DNA of 64,000 nt, taken from NCBI GenBank assembly GCA_050485485.1, contig JBJHBM010000001.1, forward strand, positions 1 to 64,000, read 5' to 3'. The notes under the pieces are model-generated. The model ran no database searches. It was not told the DNA's origin and worked only from the letters and a program-made list of their open reading frames with translations. A program made the translations under genes and the position numbers. This document shows, in pieces, positions 8,208 through 16,328 of the stretch (positions within the stretch are counted from its first letter, which is position 1; each line of letters begins with the position of its first letter). The DNA is from WHSO01 sp050485485. GTDB lineage: Bacteria; Pseudomonadota; Alphaproteobacteria; SMXQ01.

Positions 8208-8552
8208 GTTGCTGTCTCCTCCGGGATTCTGCGGTGGCGGCTCGGGGGCGCCGCCCGCGGGCGCCGAGCCATGGGTGGTCGGAACCTTGGCGCCGCGCGC
8301 CTCCTGCCGGGTTCCGGCTTCGTCGAGAGTCGTGAGGGCCTCGAGCACGCGGGCCAGCATGCTGGGCTCGCCGCCCGCCATGTTCTCGGATTCGGCGACG
8401 GCGAGCTCGCGGGCGTCCTGCTCCCACGACTTCAGGATCGCGCGCTTGGCGGCGCGGTCGAACGCGGAGTCGGCCAGCACGTCGGCCGGCGTCCGGTAGA
8501 CGGTGGTGGGATCGCGCACCGCCTTGTCGAGCTTCTCGTCGTGGCTGTTCAT
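7932..8552 (-). CDS. Low-complexity hydrophilic stress-type protein (206 aa) with in-frame internal start
   Basis: I do not recognise a named family. Residues 1-70 form a small acidic domain (P-T-T-V-Y-R-T-P-A-D-V-L-A-D, later SMLARVLEAL) of a kind found in hypothetical proteins of alphaproteobacteria. Residues 75-115 are Pro/Gly/Ala-rich. Residues 116-206 (MANENAKIRNEG onward) are charged, with three NEGAR-type repeats and a KAKKAFEGREGEKLREAE helix. AAGGAGAAG precedes the first ATG. A second strong site, GGAGGAG, lies seven bases before the internal ATG at 8207, so a separate 91-residue protein is probably also made. It is followed by its own terminator at 7812. Confidence 0.65.
   Translation of the reverse strand: MNSHDEKLDKAVRDPTTVYRTPADVLADSAFDRAAKRAILKSWEQDARELAVAESENMAGGEPSMLARVLEALTTLDEAGTRQEARGAKVPTTHGSAPAGGAPEPPPQNPGGDSNMANENAKIRNEGARNEGARNEGEGSRSAARAYNKDQQQFVKSGKVGEAAAKAKKAFEGREGEKLREAEATGRAHAKEHDPAVKRNYGKATR
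8141..8185. repeat. Three tandem 15-bp repeats inside a coding region
   Basis: The unit CGCCTTCGTTGCGGG occurs at 8141-8155 and 8156-8170 exactly, with a third copy at 8171-8185 differing in the last base. On the coding strand it gives N-E-G-A-R repeats. The period is a multiple of three, so copy number can vary without breaking the frame. Confidence 0.9.
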
Positions 8553-8584
8553 GATGATGTGTCTTCTCCTTGTCTTTCCGAGCC

Positions 8585-9094
8585 TCAGGTGCCCGGCCGC
8601 ACGATGGTGGGGCCGAGGTTCTCGACGAGCGCCCGCGCGTCGTAGGCGCGCGGATCGTCGGAGGGCCTGGGGCCGGCATGCAGGATGATATCGGCCTGGG
8701 CGCTGTAGTTCGTGCGATAGGTGCCGGTGCCGACGGAAAGCCCGGTAAAGGTGGAGCGCCAGCCGTGAGGCCCCCAGCCGCGCCCGACCATGCCGCCGTA
8801 GGTGGGGCCGCCGTCGCCCGACGTGTAGATTTCCGTGTCGCGTCCGACGAGGATGAAGTAGTCCTTGCCCTCGCGCAGCGCGATTTCCGCCGCCCGGTAG
8901 AGCAGGTAATTCTCGACCGTATCGCGCGAGGTCACCGAGTTGCCGGTAAAGCTCACGCGGTAGCGGTCGCCTTCCAGCAACTGTTCGGCGTAGCCGTTGC
9001 CGTTCGTACGCGGCTGGTAGGGCGTGGGGGAGGCGCAGGCCGCGAGCACCAGGGCGGCTCCGGCCATCGCCAGAATCCGGCAGCGCAATCGCAT
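8585..9094 (-). CDS. CC0125-like lipoprotein of unknown function
   Basis: A 169-residue exported lipoprotein. The N-terminus MRLRCRILAMAGAALVLAACA is a signal peptide with a lipobox L-A-A-C, so Cys near residue 19-20 should be lipidated. The mature part begins SPTPYQP and contains YRVSFTGNSVTSRDTVENYLLYRAAEIAL and YFILVGRDTE, a pattern found in small lipoproteins of Caulobacter and relatives (CC0125/CC1285 type). It then has a Gly-rich segment and a short beta-rich end. Function is unknown. The start at 9094 has GGAAGGA upstream; an ATG six codons earlier is possible. Confidence 0.7.
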   Translation of the reverse strand: MRLRCRILAMAGAALVLAACASPTPYQPRTNGNGYAEQLLEGDRYRVSFTGNSVTSRDTVENYLLYRAAEIALREGKDYFILVGRDTEIYTSGDGGPTYGGMVGRGWGPHGWRSTFTGLSVGTGTYRTNYSAQADIILHAGPRPSDDPRAYDARALVENLGPTIVRPGT

Positions 9095-9310
9095 GTTTTG
9101 TCCTTCCGTCATGGTCGCAAGGCGAGCCATGTCCGAACAACGCCTTCGCCGTGCCGGGGGTTCCGGGATTTCCTGGTCGTTCCCGCCTTCGCGGCCGCCC
9201 GTTTCCGCATTTGCGGGGCGCTCGCGGTCGGGTACTATCGAAAACAAGGCGGCCCCGTCTTCCGGGACGGGGAATAACAGGCTGCATTCATTTTCAAGAG
9301 GGAGACCGGC

Positions 9311-10480
9311 ATGTCGGAAGCGCTCAGCGTCGGAACCAACCACGGCGTCCTGCATTCGCCCAACATCAAGCCCATCAGCCGCATGGACCTGGGCGGGGCG
9401 GGGCAGGTCACGATCGATGGCCATTACGCCTATCTCGGCTACATGTACGGGCCGGAAGGCACCTCGATCCTCGACATCTCCGATCCGCGCAAGCCGAAAG
9501 TGCTTTCGACCATTATGCTGCAGGCGGAAGGCTCGCACTCCCACAAGGTGCGGGTGGTGGGCGACCTCATGTTCGTCAACAGCGAGCTGCGCGGGCGCGT
9601 CTCGGGCACCTACGAGGACGGCGGCTGGCGCATCTACGACATCGCCGACAAGACCAACCCGAAGCTGATCCACTTCGAGAAGACCTACGCCAAGGGCGTG
9701 CATCGCTTCGACGTGGACGAGAACTACGCCTACATGTCCACCGAGATGGAGGGCTTCGTCGGCAATATCCTCGTGATCTACGACATCCGCAATCCCTCCA
9801 GGCCGGAGGAGGTGGGGCGCTGGTGGATGCCGGGCCAGAACGTGGCGGCGGGCGAGACCCCGAAGTCGCTGGGCGCGGAGCACCGTCTTCACCACGCGCT
9901 GCGATCCGGCGACCGCATGTACGCGGGCCTGTGGATGTCCGGCTTCGGCATCATCGACGTGAGCGACATCAGCCGCCCGAAGACGCTCGGCATGTACGAC
10001 GTCCATCCCCGGGCGCTCGAGCCGAGCCACACGCTGCTGCATGTGCCGTTCAAGGTGAAGGGCATGGATATCGCGCTCGGCACCGATGAGGAGCGCTCCA
10101 GCCGCGGCGGCGACGAGGGCAAGCCCCATGCGCCGCTCTACGTCTTCGACGTGAGCGATCCCGCCAAGATGAAGCCGATCGCCGAATACCACGTGCCGGA
10201 GAGCGCCTCGCCCTACAACGGCAGGGGCATCCGTTTCGGCGCCCACCAGTTCCGCGAGGAGATGGACGACACGCTCACCTACGTCACCTGGTTCGCGGCG
10301 GGGCTGCGCATCTTCGATATCGCCGACCCGTTCGCGCCGAAGGAGGTGGGCTACTTCATCCCCGAGCCGGGCAAGGGCAAGAACGCGCCGCAGACCAACG
10401 ACGTCGAGATGGACGACCGCGGGCTGCTCTACATCACCGACAAGGCGCGCGGCTTCGACGTGATCGAGTTCGAGCGCTGA
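9311..10480 (+). CDS. LVIVD-repeat beta-propeller protein
   Basis: A 389-residue protein with repeated strands of the form Y-[IV]-[FIL]-D-[IV]-[RS]-[ND]-P: ILDISDPRKP, IYDIADKTNP, IYDIRNPSRP, IIDVSDISRP, VFDVSDPAKM and IFDIADPFAP. These are the LVIVD repeats, which build a beta-propeller. No signal peptide is visible at the N-terminus (MSEALSVGTNHGVLHSPN), which is unusual since many LVIVD proteins are exported. Conserved His residues (EGSHSHKV, EHRLHHAL, LEPSHTLLH, GAHQFRE) suggest metal binding or catalysis. It is followed at short distance by the class II aldolase gene, so the two are probably co-transcribed. Function is not known. Confidence 0.75.
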   Translation: MSEALSVGTNHGVLHSPNIKPISRMDLGGAGQVTIDGHYAYLGYMYGPEGTSILDISDPRKPKVLSTIMLQAEGSHSHKVRVVGDLMFVNSELRGRVSGTYEDGGWRIYDIADKTNPKLIHFEKTYAKGVHRFDVDENYAYMSTEMEGFVGNILVIYDIRNPSRPEEVGRWWMPGQNVAAGETPKSLGAEHRLHHALRSGDRMYAGLWMSGFGIIDVSDISRPKTLGMYDVHPRALEPSHTLLHVPFKVKGMDIALGTDEERSSRGGDEGKPHAPLYVFDVSDPAKMKPIAEYHVPESASPYNGRGIRFGAHQFREEMDDTLTYVTWFAAGLRIFDIADPFAPKEVGYFIPEPGKGKNAPQTNDVEMDDRGLLYITDKARGFDVIEFER

Positions 10481-10517
10481 CGCAGGCTTCCGGCGCGGCC
10501 GGAACGGGGAGGAAGAC

Positions 10518-11309
10518 ATGGACGCATCGGGCATCGCCGGGCGCAAGCACAACTCGCTCAGGGGCCAGGTCAGCGACGCGGAGTGGGAAACCCGCGTCGC
10601 GCTCGCGGCGGGCTGCCGTATCAGCCATCACTTCGGCTGGAACAACTCGATCCGCAACCACTTCACCGCGCGGGTGCCGGACGAGCCCGACAAGTTCCTG
10701 ATGAACCCGCGCGGCCTGATGTGGAGCGAGATCACCGCCTCGGACTTTCTCAAGGTCGATTTCGAGGGCAACTGCCACACCGAATCGCCCTACATCCCCG
10801 GCCCGGCCGGCCTGAGCTTCCACGGCGCGGTGCTCAAGGCCAACCCCGACCGCAACTGCTCGATCCACCTGCACGAGACCGACAGCGTGGTGGTGTCCTC
10901 GCTCAAGGAAGGGTTGATCTACACCAGCCAGGATGCGCTGGTGCTCTACGGCCAGGTCGGCTACCACGAGTTCGAGGGGCTCGCCACCGAGGCCGAGGAG
11001 GGGCCCCGCATCGCCCGCGAGCTCGGCGACAACATGGTAATGGTGATGTGGAACCACGGGCTGCTCGCGACCGGGCGCTCGATCTACGAGGGTTTCTACT
11101 ACACGCAAAGGCTGGTCGAGGCCTGCCAGCTCCAGGTCAAGGTGCTGTCTACCGGCCGCGAGGTGCGCCACGTCCCGAAGGAGGTGTGCGAGCACACCCT
11201 GGCCCAGTTCCGCAAGCGCTACGCGGGCGGCAAGTTGGTGCTCGGCAAGGACGACTGGGATGCCTACGTTCGTATGGTAGACCGGATCGATCCGTCGTAT
11301 AAGCTCTAG
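10518..11309 (+). CDS. Class II aldolase/adducin family protein
   Basis: The 263-residue protein has the class II aldolase fold, in which a zinc or other divalent ion activates the substrate carbonyl. SIHLHETD gives two predicted metal histidines (His117, His119), and WNHGLL supplies the third (His180). MNPRGLMWSEITASDFLKVD matches the family phosphate-binding region. Related proteins include L-fuculose-phosphate aldolase, ribulose-5-phosphate 4-epimerase and decarboxylases acting on hydroxylated acids; the sequence alone does not decide. GGGGAGGAAGAC precedes the ATG. Confidence 0.82.
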   Translation: MDASGIAGRKHNSLRGQVSDAEWETRVALAAGCRISHHFGWNNSIRNHFTARVPDEPDKFLMNPRGLMWSEITASDFLKVDFEGNCHTESPYIPGPAGLSFHGAVLKANPDRNCSIHLHETDSVVVSSLKEGLIYTSQDALVLYGQVGYHEFEGLATEAEEGPRIARELGDNMVMVMWNHGLLATGRSIYEGFYYTQRLVEACQLQVKVLSTGREVRHVPKEVCEHTLAQFRKRYAGGKLVLGKDDWDAYVRMVDRIDPSYKL

Positions 11310-11340
11310 CAGACCGGCCGGCCCGCCGGCCCCGGCTCTG

Positions 11341-11369
11341 TTGCGAATTGTTCTCAATTCGTGTAGAGT
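11341..11369 (+). promoter_or_regulatory. Candidate promoter with a palindrome in its spacer
   Basis: TTGCGA (-35-like, 11341-11346) and TAGAGT (-10-like, 11364-11369) are separated by exactly 17 bases. The inverted repeat GAATTG-TTCT-CAATTC (11345-11360) lies between them, the place where a repressor would block RNA polymerase. It is about 55 bases before the nitroreductase start. Confidence 0.5.
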
Positions 11370-11423
11370 CGCGCCACGTTTTCAACCGAGGTCCGCCCAG
11401 GGCCCGAATCGAGGAAGTCCGTG

Positions 11424-12020
11424 ATGACCGTTTCCGATGCCCCCGCCCGTGGCGAGGCCACCATCGAGGTGCTGACCAGCCGCGTGTCCAACAACATGCT
11501 GACCGAGCCGGTGCCCGAGGGGCGCGACCTTGAGCTGATCATGGAGGCGGCGACCCACGCCCCCGACCACGGCCGGCTGCGGCCGTGGCGCTTCGTCGTC
11601 ATCAAGGGTGCCGCGCGCGAGGCCTTTGCCGACGTGCTGGCGGCCGCGACTAAGGCGCGCAAGCCCGAGGCGACCGAGGGCGACCTCAAGACGCTGCGCA
11701 ACAAGTTCCTGATGCAGCCGATGATCATCGCGGTCGGTGCCAAGGTTACCGAAGGCAAGATCCCCGAGATCGAGCAGGTGCTGTCCACCGGCGCTGCCGC
11801 CATGAACGTGCTGAACGCGATCCACGCGCTCGGCTACGCCGGCAAATGGGTGACCGGCGACAACTGCTACGACCCGAAAGTGAACGAGGCGCTCGGCTTC
11901 AGGCATCCGGACCGCCTCATCGGCTTCATCTACGTCGGCACGGAGAAGATGAAGCTGCCGAAGATGGAGCGTCCGGCGCCGTCCGAGATCATGTCCGAGT
12001 GGACCGGCCCGGCCGCCTGA
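11424..12020 (+). CDS. YdjA-like nitroreductase family flavoprotein
   Basis: A 198-residue FMN-dependent NAD(P)H oxidoreductase of the small nitroreductase branch. The N-terminal part contains MEAATHAPDHGRLRPWRFV, in which A-P-D-H-x-x-L-x-P-W-R-F is the FMN-contact signature of YdjA-like enzymes. The middle STGAAAMNVLNAIHALGYAG forms the dimer-core helix, and a GFIYVGT strand follows. These enzymes act as homodimers on quinones or nitro compounds; the natural substrate is unknown. GTG at 11421 directly precedes the ATG, and either could serve the GAGGA ribosome site. Confidence 0.85.
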   Translation: MTVSDAPARGEATIEVLTSRVSNNMLTEPVPEGRDLELIMEAATHAPDHGRLRPWRFVVIKGAAREAFADVLAAATKARKPEATEGDLKTLRNKFLMQPMIIAVGAKVTEGKIPEIEQVLSTGAAAMNVLNAIHALGYAGKWVTGDNCYDPKVNEALGFRHPDRLIGFIYVGTEKMKLPKMERPAPSEIMSEWTGPAA

Positions 12021-12052
12021 GTCGGCCTCCCCGCACTCTCACGTTTCCGCGC

Positions 12053-12088
12053 ACGGCGCCGTCCTCGGGCGGCGCCGTTGCCGTTTGG
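12053..12088 (+). terminator. Possible terminator after the nitroreductase gene
   Basis: Stem ACGGCGCC / GGCGCCGT with a 10-base loop, followed by TGCCGTTT. The U-tract is poor, so termination is uncertain. Confidence 0.4.
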
Positions 12089-12146
12089 CGCATCGGGGTT
12101 CAATCCCGGGGCATAATGCTCTAGGACTGGCGGCGGAGCCCGATGC

Positions 12147-13910
12147 GTGTCACAGCCGGACCATAGCGGCGGGGTGTCCGCGCGCCCCGCCGAACTGACC
12201 CGCCGCGCCGTCGCGACGGGAATGGTGCTGGGCGCGCTGCTCACCCCATGCAACGTCTACAGCGGCCTCAAGATCGGCTGGTCATTCAACATGTCGATCG
12301 CCGCCGGCCTGCTGGCGGCGGGCTTCTGGCGCACGATGCAGGGCGTGGCCGGCACGCGGCCCCTCGGCCTGCTCGAGAACAACATCAACCAGACCGCGGC
12401 CTCATCCTCGGCCAACATCATCTCCGCCGGCCTGGTGGCGCCGATCCCGGCGCTCACCCTGCTGACGGGGGTGACGCTCGGCTGGCACGCGCTCGCCTTC
12501 TGGGTGTTGGCGGTGAGCCTGCTCGGCGTGGTGGTGGCGGCGTCCATCCGCCGCCAGATGATCGTGGTGGAGCAGTTGCGCTTTCCGGCGGGGGTCGCCA
12601 CGGCGGAGACCATGACGCGAATCCACGCGCAAAGTCCGGGCACCTCGGCGCGCCTCCGGGTGCTGGTCGCGGCCGCGGCGCTCTCGGCGGCGGTCAAGGG
12701 CGTGTCCGAATTCGCCGCCGCAGTCCCGCGCCCGGCCCTGCCTCTGGTCTTCCCCTCCTTCGGTGCCCTGCGCGGCGGGGTGCCGGCGTCGAGCCTCGGA
12801 TTCTCCTTCGAGCCCTCGCTGCTGATGATCGGCTTCGGCGCCATCATCGGCCTGCGCGCGGGCCTTTCGCTGTTGCTGGGCGCGATCGTCGCCTGGGGTC
12901 TGCTGGCGCCGGTCGTGCTCGGCCTCGGCTGGGCGGAGGCCGGCGCGCCCGGCACCGTCTGGTTCGAGCCGCTGGTCGCCTGGCTGCTGTGGCCGGGCGT
13001 GACCCTGCTGGTGGTCTCGGCGCTGGTGTCGCTCGCGCTGCTGTTGTGGGGCATGGCGTCGCGCGCCGGCACCTTTCGGCGCGGTGCCCTCGGGCGGCTC
13101 GACGCGCGCTATCCGCTCGCGACCGCCGCCGCCGCCGCGCTGGTGACGGCGGCGGGCGTCGCCGTGTTCGGCCTCTCCCCCTGGGATGCGCTGCTGGCGG
13201 TCGCCTTGAGCTACGTCCTCGCCATCGTCGCCGCGCGCGTGACAGGGGAGACCGGCATCACCCCGATCGGGGCGCTCGGCAAGATCACGCAACTGACCTT
13301 CGCCGTGGTGACGCCGGGCAGCCTCACAGCCAACCTGATGACGGCCAACATAACGGGTGGCGCCGCCGGGCAGTGCGCGGACCTGCTGCAGGACCTCAAG
13401 ACCGGGCACTTGATCGGCGCCACGCCGCGCCACCAGATCGTGGCCCAGACGTTCGGCGTCCTCGCCGGCAGCCTGGTCGGCACGCTGGTCTATCTGGTGC
13501 TGATCCCGGACCCGCGCGCCATGCTGCTCACGCCCGAATGGCCGGCGCCCGCCGTCGCCACCTGGAAGGCGGTGGCCGAGGTGCTGTCGGCGGGCCTGCA
13601 CGCGCTGCCCGAGGGCGCGGCGCCCGCCATGGCCATCGCCGCCGCGCTCGGGCTCGCGTCGGGGATCGCGGAACGGCGCCTGCGGCCCGAGATCGTGGCG
13701 CGCCTGCCGAGCGCCCCGGCGCTCGGGCTCGCCTTCGTGATCCCGGCCTCGATCTCGTTCGCGCTGTTCCTGGGGGCGCTCGGCGCTGCGGTGCTCGCGC
13801 GTCTCGCGCCGGGCTGGGCGCGCCGGCATACCATCGCGCTCGCCGCCGGCCTCGTCGCGGGCGAAAGCCTGATGGGCGTCGCCGCGGCGTTCCTGGGGCT
13901 GCTCGGCTAG
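12147..13910 (+). CDS. OPT family oligopeptide/metal-chelate transporter
   Basis: A 587-residue integral membrane protein with about 14-16 hydrophobic segments. The N-terminus R-A-V-A-T-G-M-V-L-G-A-L-L-T-P-C-N-V-Y matches the OPT pattern [LT]-x-x-G-x-[LV]-x-G-x-x-x-x-x-x-N-x-Y, followed by GLKIGWSFNMSIAA. Later ENNINQTAASSSA and TGETGITPIGALGKITQL are typical of bacterial OPT proteins. These carriers import peptides or metal chelates using the proton gradient. It starts with GTG at 12147, eight bases after GGAG. The neighbours do not reveal the substrate. Confidence 0.87.
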   Translation: MSQPDHSGGVSARPAELTRRAVATGMVLGALLTPCNVYSGLKIGWSFNMSIAAGLLAAGFWRTMQGVAGTRPLGLLENNINQTAASSSANIISAGLVAPIPALTLLTGVTLGWHALAFWVLAVSLLGVVVAASIRRQMIVVEQLRFPAGVATAETMTRIHAQSPGTSARLRVLVAAAALSAAVKGVSEFAAAVPRPALPLVFPSFGALRGGVPASSLGFSFEPSLLMIGFGAIIGLRAGLSLLLGAIVAWGLLAPVVLGLGWAEAGAPGTVWFEPLVAWLLWPGVTLLVVSALVSLALLLWGMASRAGTFRRGALGRLDARYPLATAAAAALVTAAGVAVFGLSPWDALLAVALSYVLAIVAARVTGETGITPIGALGKITQLTFAVVTPGSLTANLMTANITGGAAGQCADLLQDLKTGHLIGATPRHQIVAQTFGVLAGSLVGTLVYLVLIPDPRAMLLTPEWPAPAVATWKAVAEVLSAGLHALPEGAAPAMAIAAALGLASGIAERRLRPEIVARLPSAPALGLAFVIPASISFALFLGALGAAVLARLAPGWARRHTIALAAGLVAGESLMGVAAAFLGLLG

Positions 13911-13980
13911 GGCGGGCGCGGGGGCGGGGGTTGCCTCCGTGCGGGCGCGGTGGGAAGATGGCGCAAAAGGAGGAATGCCC

Positions 13981-14850
13981 ATGTCAACCATCACACGGAT
14001 CGAGGCCCGTCCGCTGTCGCCCGCCTGCGGCGCCGAGATCGTCGGCGCCGACCTCACCCGGGAGCTTTCCGACGCCGCGATCGGGGAAATCCGCGAGGCC
14101 TGGCACCGCTATCAGGTGCTGGTGATCCGTGGCCAGGACCTTACCCTCGACCAGCAGCTGCGCTTCGCGTCCCGTTTCGGGTCGCTCGGCGAGCGCAAGC
14201 AGGCGCCCGAGCCGCTGCGCGAGCGCGTCGAGGGGTCGCGGCAGACCGACAAGTATTCGCTTCTGGTGAGCAACATCAAGGTGGACGGCAAGCCGATCGG
14301 TGCCTTCGGCGAGGGCGACATGTGGTTTCACATCGATTCCGGCTACGCCGAAAAGCCCTATGCCTATACCTTCCTCTACGCTTTGGAGCTGCCGTCGCGC
14401 GGCGGCAACACGCTTTTCGCGAACATGTACCAGGCCTATGACGCGCTTCCGGACGACATCAAGGCACGTCTCGAGGGCCTGAAGGCGCTCCATATCCACG
14501 AATACAAGCGTTCCGAGAAGGTCGATGCCTCGGGCGATATCAGCGGCGCCCCCCACTGGATCCACCCGGTGGTGGTCCGCCACCCCGAGACCGGCCGCAA
14601 GTCGCTGTTCGTGGACCGGCTGATGACCAACCGGATCGAGGGCCTGCCGCCCGACGAGAGCGAGCGGCTGCTGGCCTACCTCTGTGACCACGCCGAGAAC
14701 CCGACGTTCGTCTACGAGCACGTCTGGAAGCTCAAGGACTTCGTGATGTGGGACAACCGCTGCCTGACCCACGGCCGCACCTGGTTCCCGCCCGAGGAGA
14801 ACCGGCTGCTGCGGCGCTGCACGGTGGAGGGCGGGCCGCTTTCCGCCTGA
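13981..14850 (+). CDS. TauD/TfdA family Fe(II)/2-oxoglutarate-dependent dioxygenase
   Basis: A 289-residue non-heme iron dioxygenase. The facial triad is visible as MWFHIDSGY (His117-x-Asp119) and CLTHGRTWF (His264), with arginine 266 or a nearby arginine as the 2-oxoglutarate anchor. The N-terminus LSPACGAEIVGADL and YQVLVIRGQDL are also standard for the family. Substrates of this family include taurine, 2,4-D and other sulfonates, phenoxyacids or acids; none can be picked here. AAGGAGG at 13967-13973 is one base before an ATG at 13975 but seven before ATG 13981, so the latter is taken as the start. Confidence 0.87.
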   Translation: MSTITRIEARPLSPACGAEIVGADLTRELSDAAIGEIREAWHRYQVLVIRGQDLTLDQQLRFASRFGSLGERKQAPEPLRERVEGSRQTDKYSLLVSNIKVDGKPIGAFGEGDMWFHIDSGYAEKPYAYTFLYALELPSRGGNTLFANMYQAYDALPDDIKARLEGLKALHIHEYKRSEKVDASGDISGAPHWIHPVVVRHPETGRKSLFVDRLMTNRIEGLPPDESERLLAYLCDHAENPTFVYEHVWKLKDFVMWDNRCLTHGRTWFPPEENRLLRRCTVEGGPLSA

Positions 14851-14879
14851 GGCGCCTCCCCGCGCCGGGCGCGCCGCCC

Positions 14880-15731
14880 ATGCTCAGCTACCAGCACGGC
14901 TACCACGCGGGCGGCCTTGCCGACGTCCACAAGCACGCGGCGCTGCTGCTGGCGCTGCGCCATCTCCGCGCCAAGCCGTCGCCGTTCTGCGTGATCGACA
15001 CCCACGCCGGCGCCGGCGCCTACGACCTCGCCGGGCCCCAGGCCGCCAAGACCGGGGAGTGGCGCGAGGGCATCGGCCGCCTGCTCGCGGGCGGGCCCGC
15101 GCGCAGCGAAGGCCTCGCCGCCTATCTGGCGGCGGTGCGCGCCTTCGCCGGCGCGGGCGCGACGGGGGAGGCCGGCCTCGCGCGCTATCCCGGCTCGCCC
15201 CTGGTGGCTCTCGGGGGGATGCGCGCCACCGACCGCCTGATCGCGCTGGAGCTGCACCCGGCGGAGCATGCGGCGCTCGCCGCCGCGCTCGCGCGCCGGC
15301 GCAACGTCCACCTGCACCGGCGCGACGGGTTCGAAGGGCTGGTGGCGCTGGTGCCGCCGCTCGAGCGGCGCGGGCTCGTGCTGATCGACCCGTCCTACGA
15401 GGTGAAGGACGACTACGCGCGCGTGCCCGCCGTCGTCGCCCGCGCGCTGCGGCGCTGGCGCGGCGGCATCTACCTGGCGTGGTACCCGATCCTGCCGGAA
15501 GGCCGCCACGCGGCGCTGCTGGAGGGGTTCGCGGCCATCGCCGCGGACGGCGTCCCGGTGCTGGCGGCGGAGCTGCGCGGCCCCGCGCGCCTGCGCGGGC
15601 TGGTGGGCAGCGGCTTCGCGGCGGTCAACCCGCCCCACGGCTTCGACGCGGCGCTGGCGGAGGCGGGGACGGAGATGGCGGAGCATCTGTTCGCGCGCGG
15701 CACGGGGCGCCATGACCTGCGCGCGCTGTGA
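14880..15731 (+). CDS. rlmJ: 23S rRNA (adenine(2030)-N6)-methyltransferase RlmJ
   Basis: The protein has 283 residues, the normal RlmJ length. The N-terminus MLSYQHGYHAGGLADVHKHA is the diagnostic RlmJ start, followed by the S-adenosylmethionine-binding segment C-V-I-D-T-H-A-G-A-G. The catalytic motif reads DPSYE near residue 170, where many N6-adenine methyltransferases have D-P-P-Y; the Ser variant occurs in RlmJ relatives. It methylates A2030 of 23S rRNA. The ribosome site is weak and the gene follows the dioxygenase by only 29 bases, so it may be translated from the same transcript. Confidence 0.93.
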   Translation: MLSYQHGYHAGGLADVHKHAALLLALRHLRAKPSPFCVIDTHAGAGAYDLAGPQAAKTGEWREGIGRLLAGGPARSEGLAAYLAAVRAFAGAGATGEAGLARYPGSPLVALGGMRATDRLIALELHPAEHAALAAALARRRNVHLHRRDGFEGLVALVPPLERRGLVLIDPSYEVKDDYARVPAVVARALRRWRGGIYLAWYPILPEGRHAALLEGFAAIAADGVPVLAAELRGPARLRGLVGSGFAAVNPPHGFDAALAEAGTEMAEHLFARGTGRHDLRAL

Positions 15732-15762
15732 GGCGTGGCGGGAGAGGGGGGAGACAAAGGCC

Positions 15763-16242
15763 ATGACACCGCGCACCCGGGACCTCCTCGGCCTCGCCGG
15801 ATTCCTCGCCGCCTGCTTCGCGGTCTCGGCGGCGGGCGGCGCGGTCACCGCCACCAGCGTCGGGACCTGGTACCAGGACCTCGCCAAGCCGCCGTTCAAC
15901 CCGCCCGATTCCGCGTTCGCGCCGGTGTGGACGGCGCTGTTCGTCCTGATGGCGCTCGCCGCCTGGCGCGTGTGGCGACGCGGCGGATTCGCCGCCAACC
16001 GGGCCGCGCTCGGGATGTTCGCGCTCCAGCTTGTCCTCAACCTCGGCTGGTCGGTGTTGTTCTTCGGCCTGCGCGCCGTCGGCGCCGCGCTGGTCGAGAT
16101 GGCGGCGCTGTGGGTCGCGATCCTCGTCACCGCCGCGCTGTTCTGGCGGCGCGACCGGGCGGCGGGCCTGCTGATGGTGCCCTACGTCCTGTGGGTCGGC
16201 TTCGCGCTGCTCCTCAACGGCGCCATCTGGCGGCTCAACTAG
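15763..16242 (+). CDS. tspO: TspO/MBR family tryptophan-rich sensory protein
   Basis: A 159-residue membrane protein with five hydrophobic segments. W-Y-x-x-L-x-K-P-x-F-N-P-P and P-V-W-T-A-L-F are the family signature, and NLGWSVLFFG is the fourth-segment motif. TspO binds porphyrins and in Rhodobacter modulates tetrapyrrole-dependent gene expression in the envelope. The ATG at 15763 follows GGGGGGAGACAAAGGCC. The open frame extends 17 codons upstream into rlmJ but lacks the family N-terminus there. Confidence 0.92.
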   Translation: MTPRTRDLLGLAGFLAACFAVSAAGGAVTATSVGTWYQDLAKPPFNPPDSAFAPVWTALFVLMALAAWRVWRRGGFAANRAALGMFALQLVLNLGWSVLFFGLRAVGAALVEMAALWVAILVTAALFWRRDRAAGLLMVPYVLWVGFALLLNGAIWRLN

Positions 16243-16328
16243 CGCGACGGCCCTCTATACAAGAGGCGCTTTAGCTTCTAGGTTTTGCGGGCTTCGTCGC
16301 CAACCATAAGCCGCAAGGAGGTATTCCC

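Noticed and set aside
11345..11360. The dyad as a Fur, Irr or RirA box
   Set aside because: It resembles iron boxes loosely, but does not match any consensus closely enough, and the neighbours are not iron genes.
12096..12112. GGTTCAATCC, resembling a tRNA T-arm
   Set aside because: The stem pairs only two bases properly and there is no acceptor stem, anticodon arm or D-arm around it. It is a chance match before the OPT gene.
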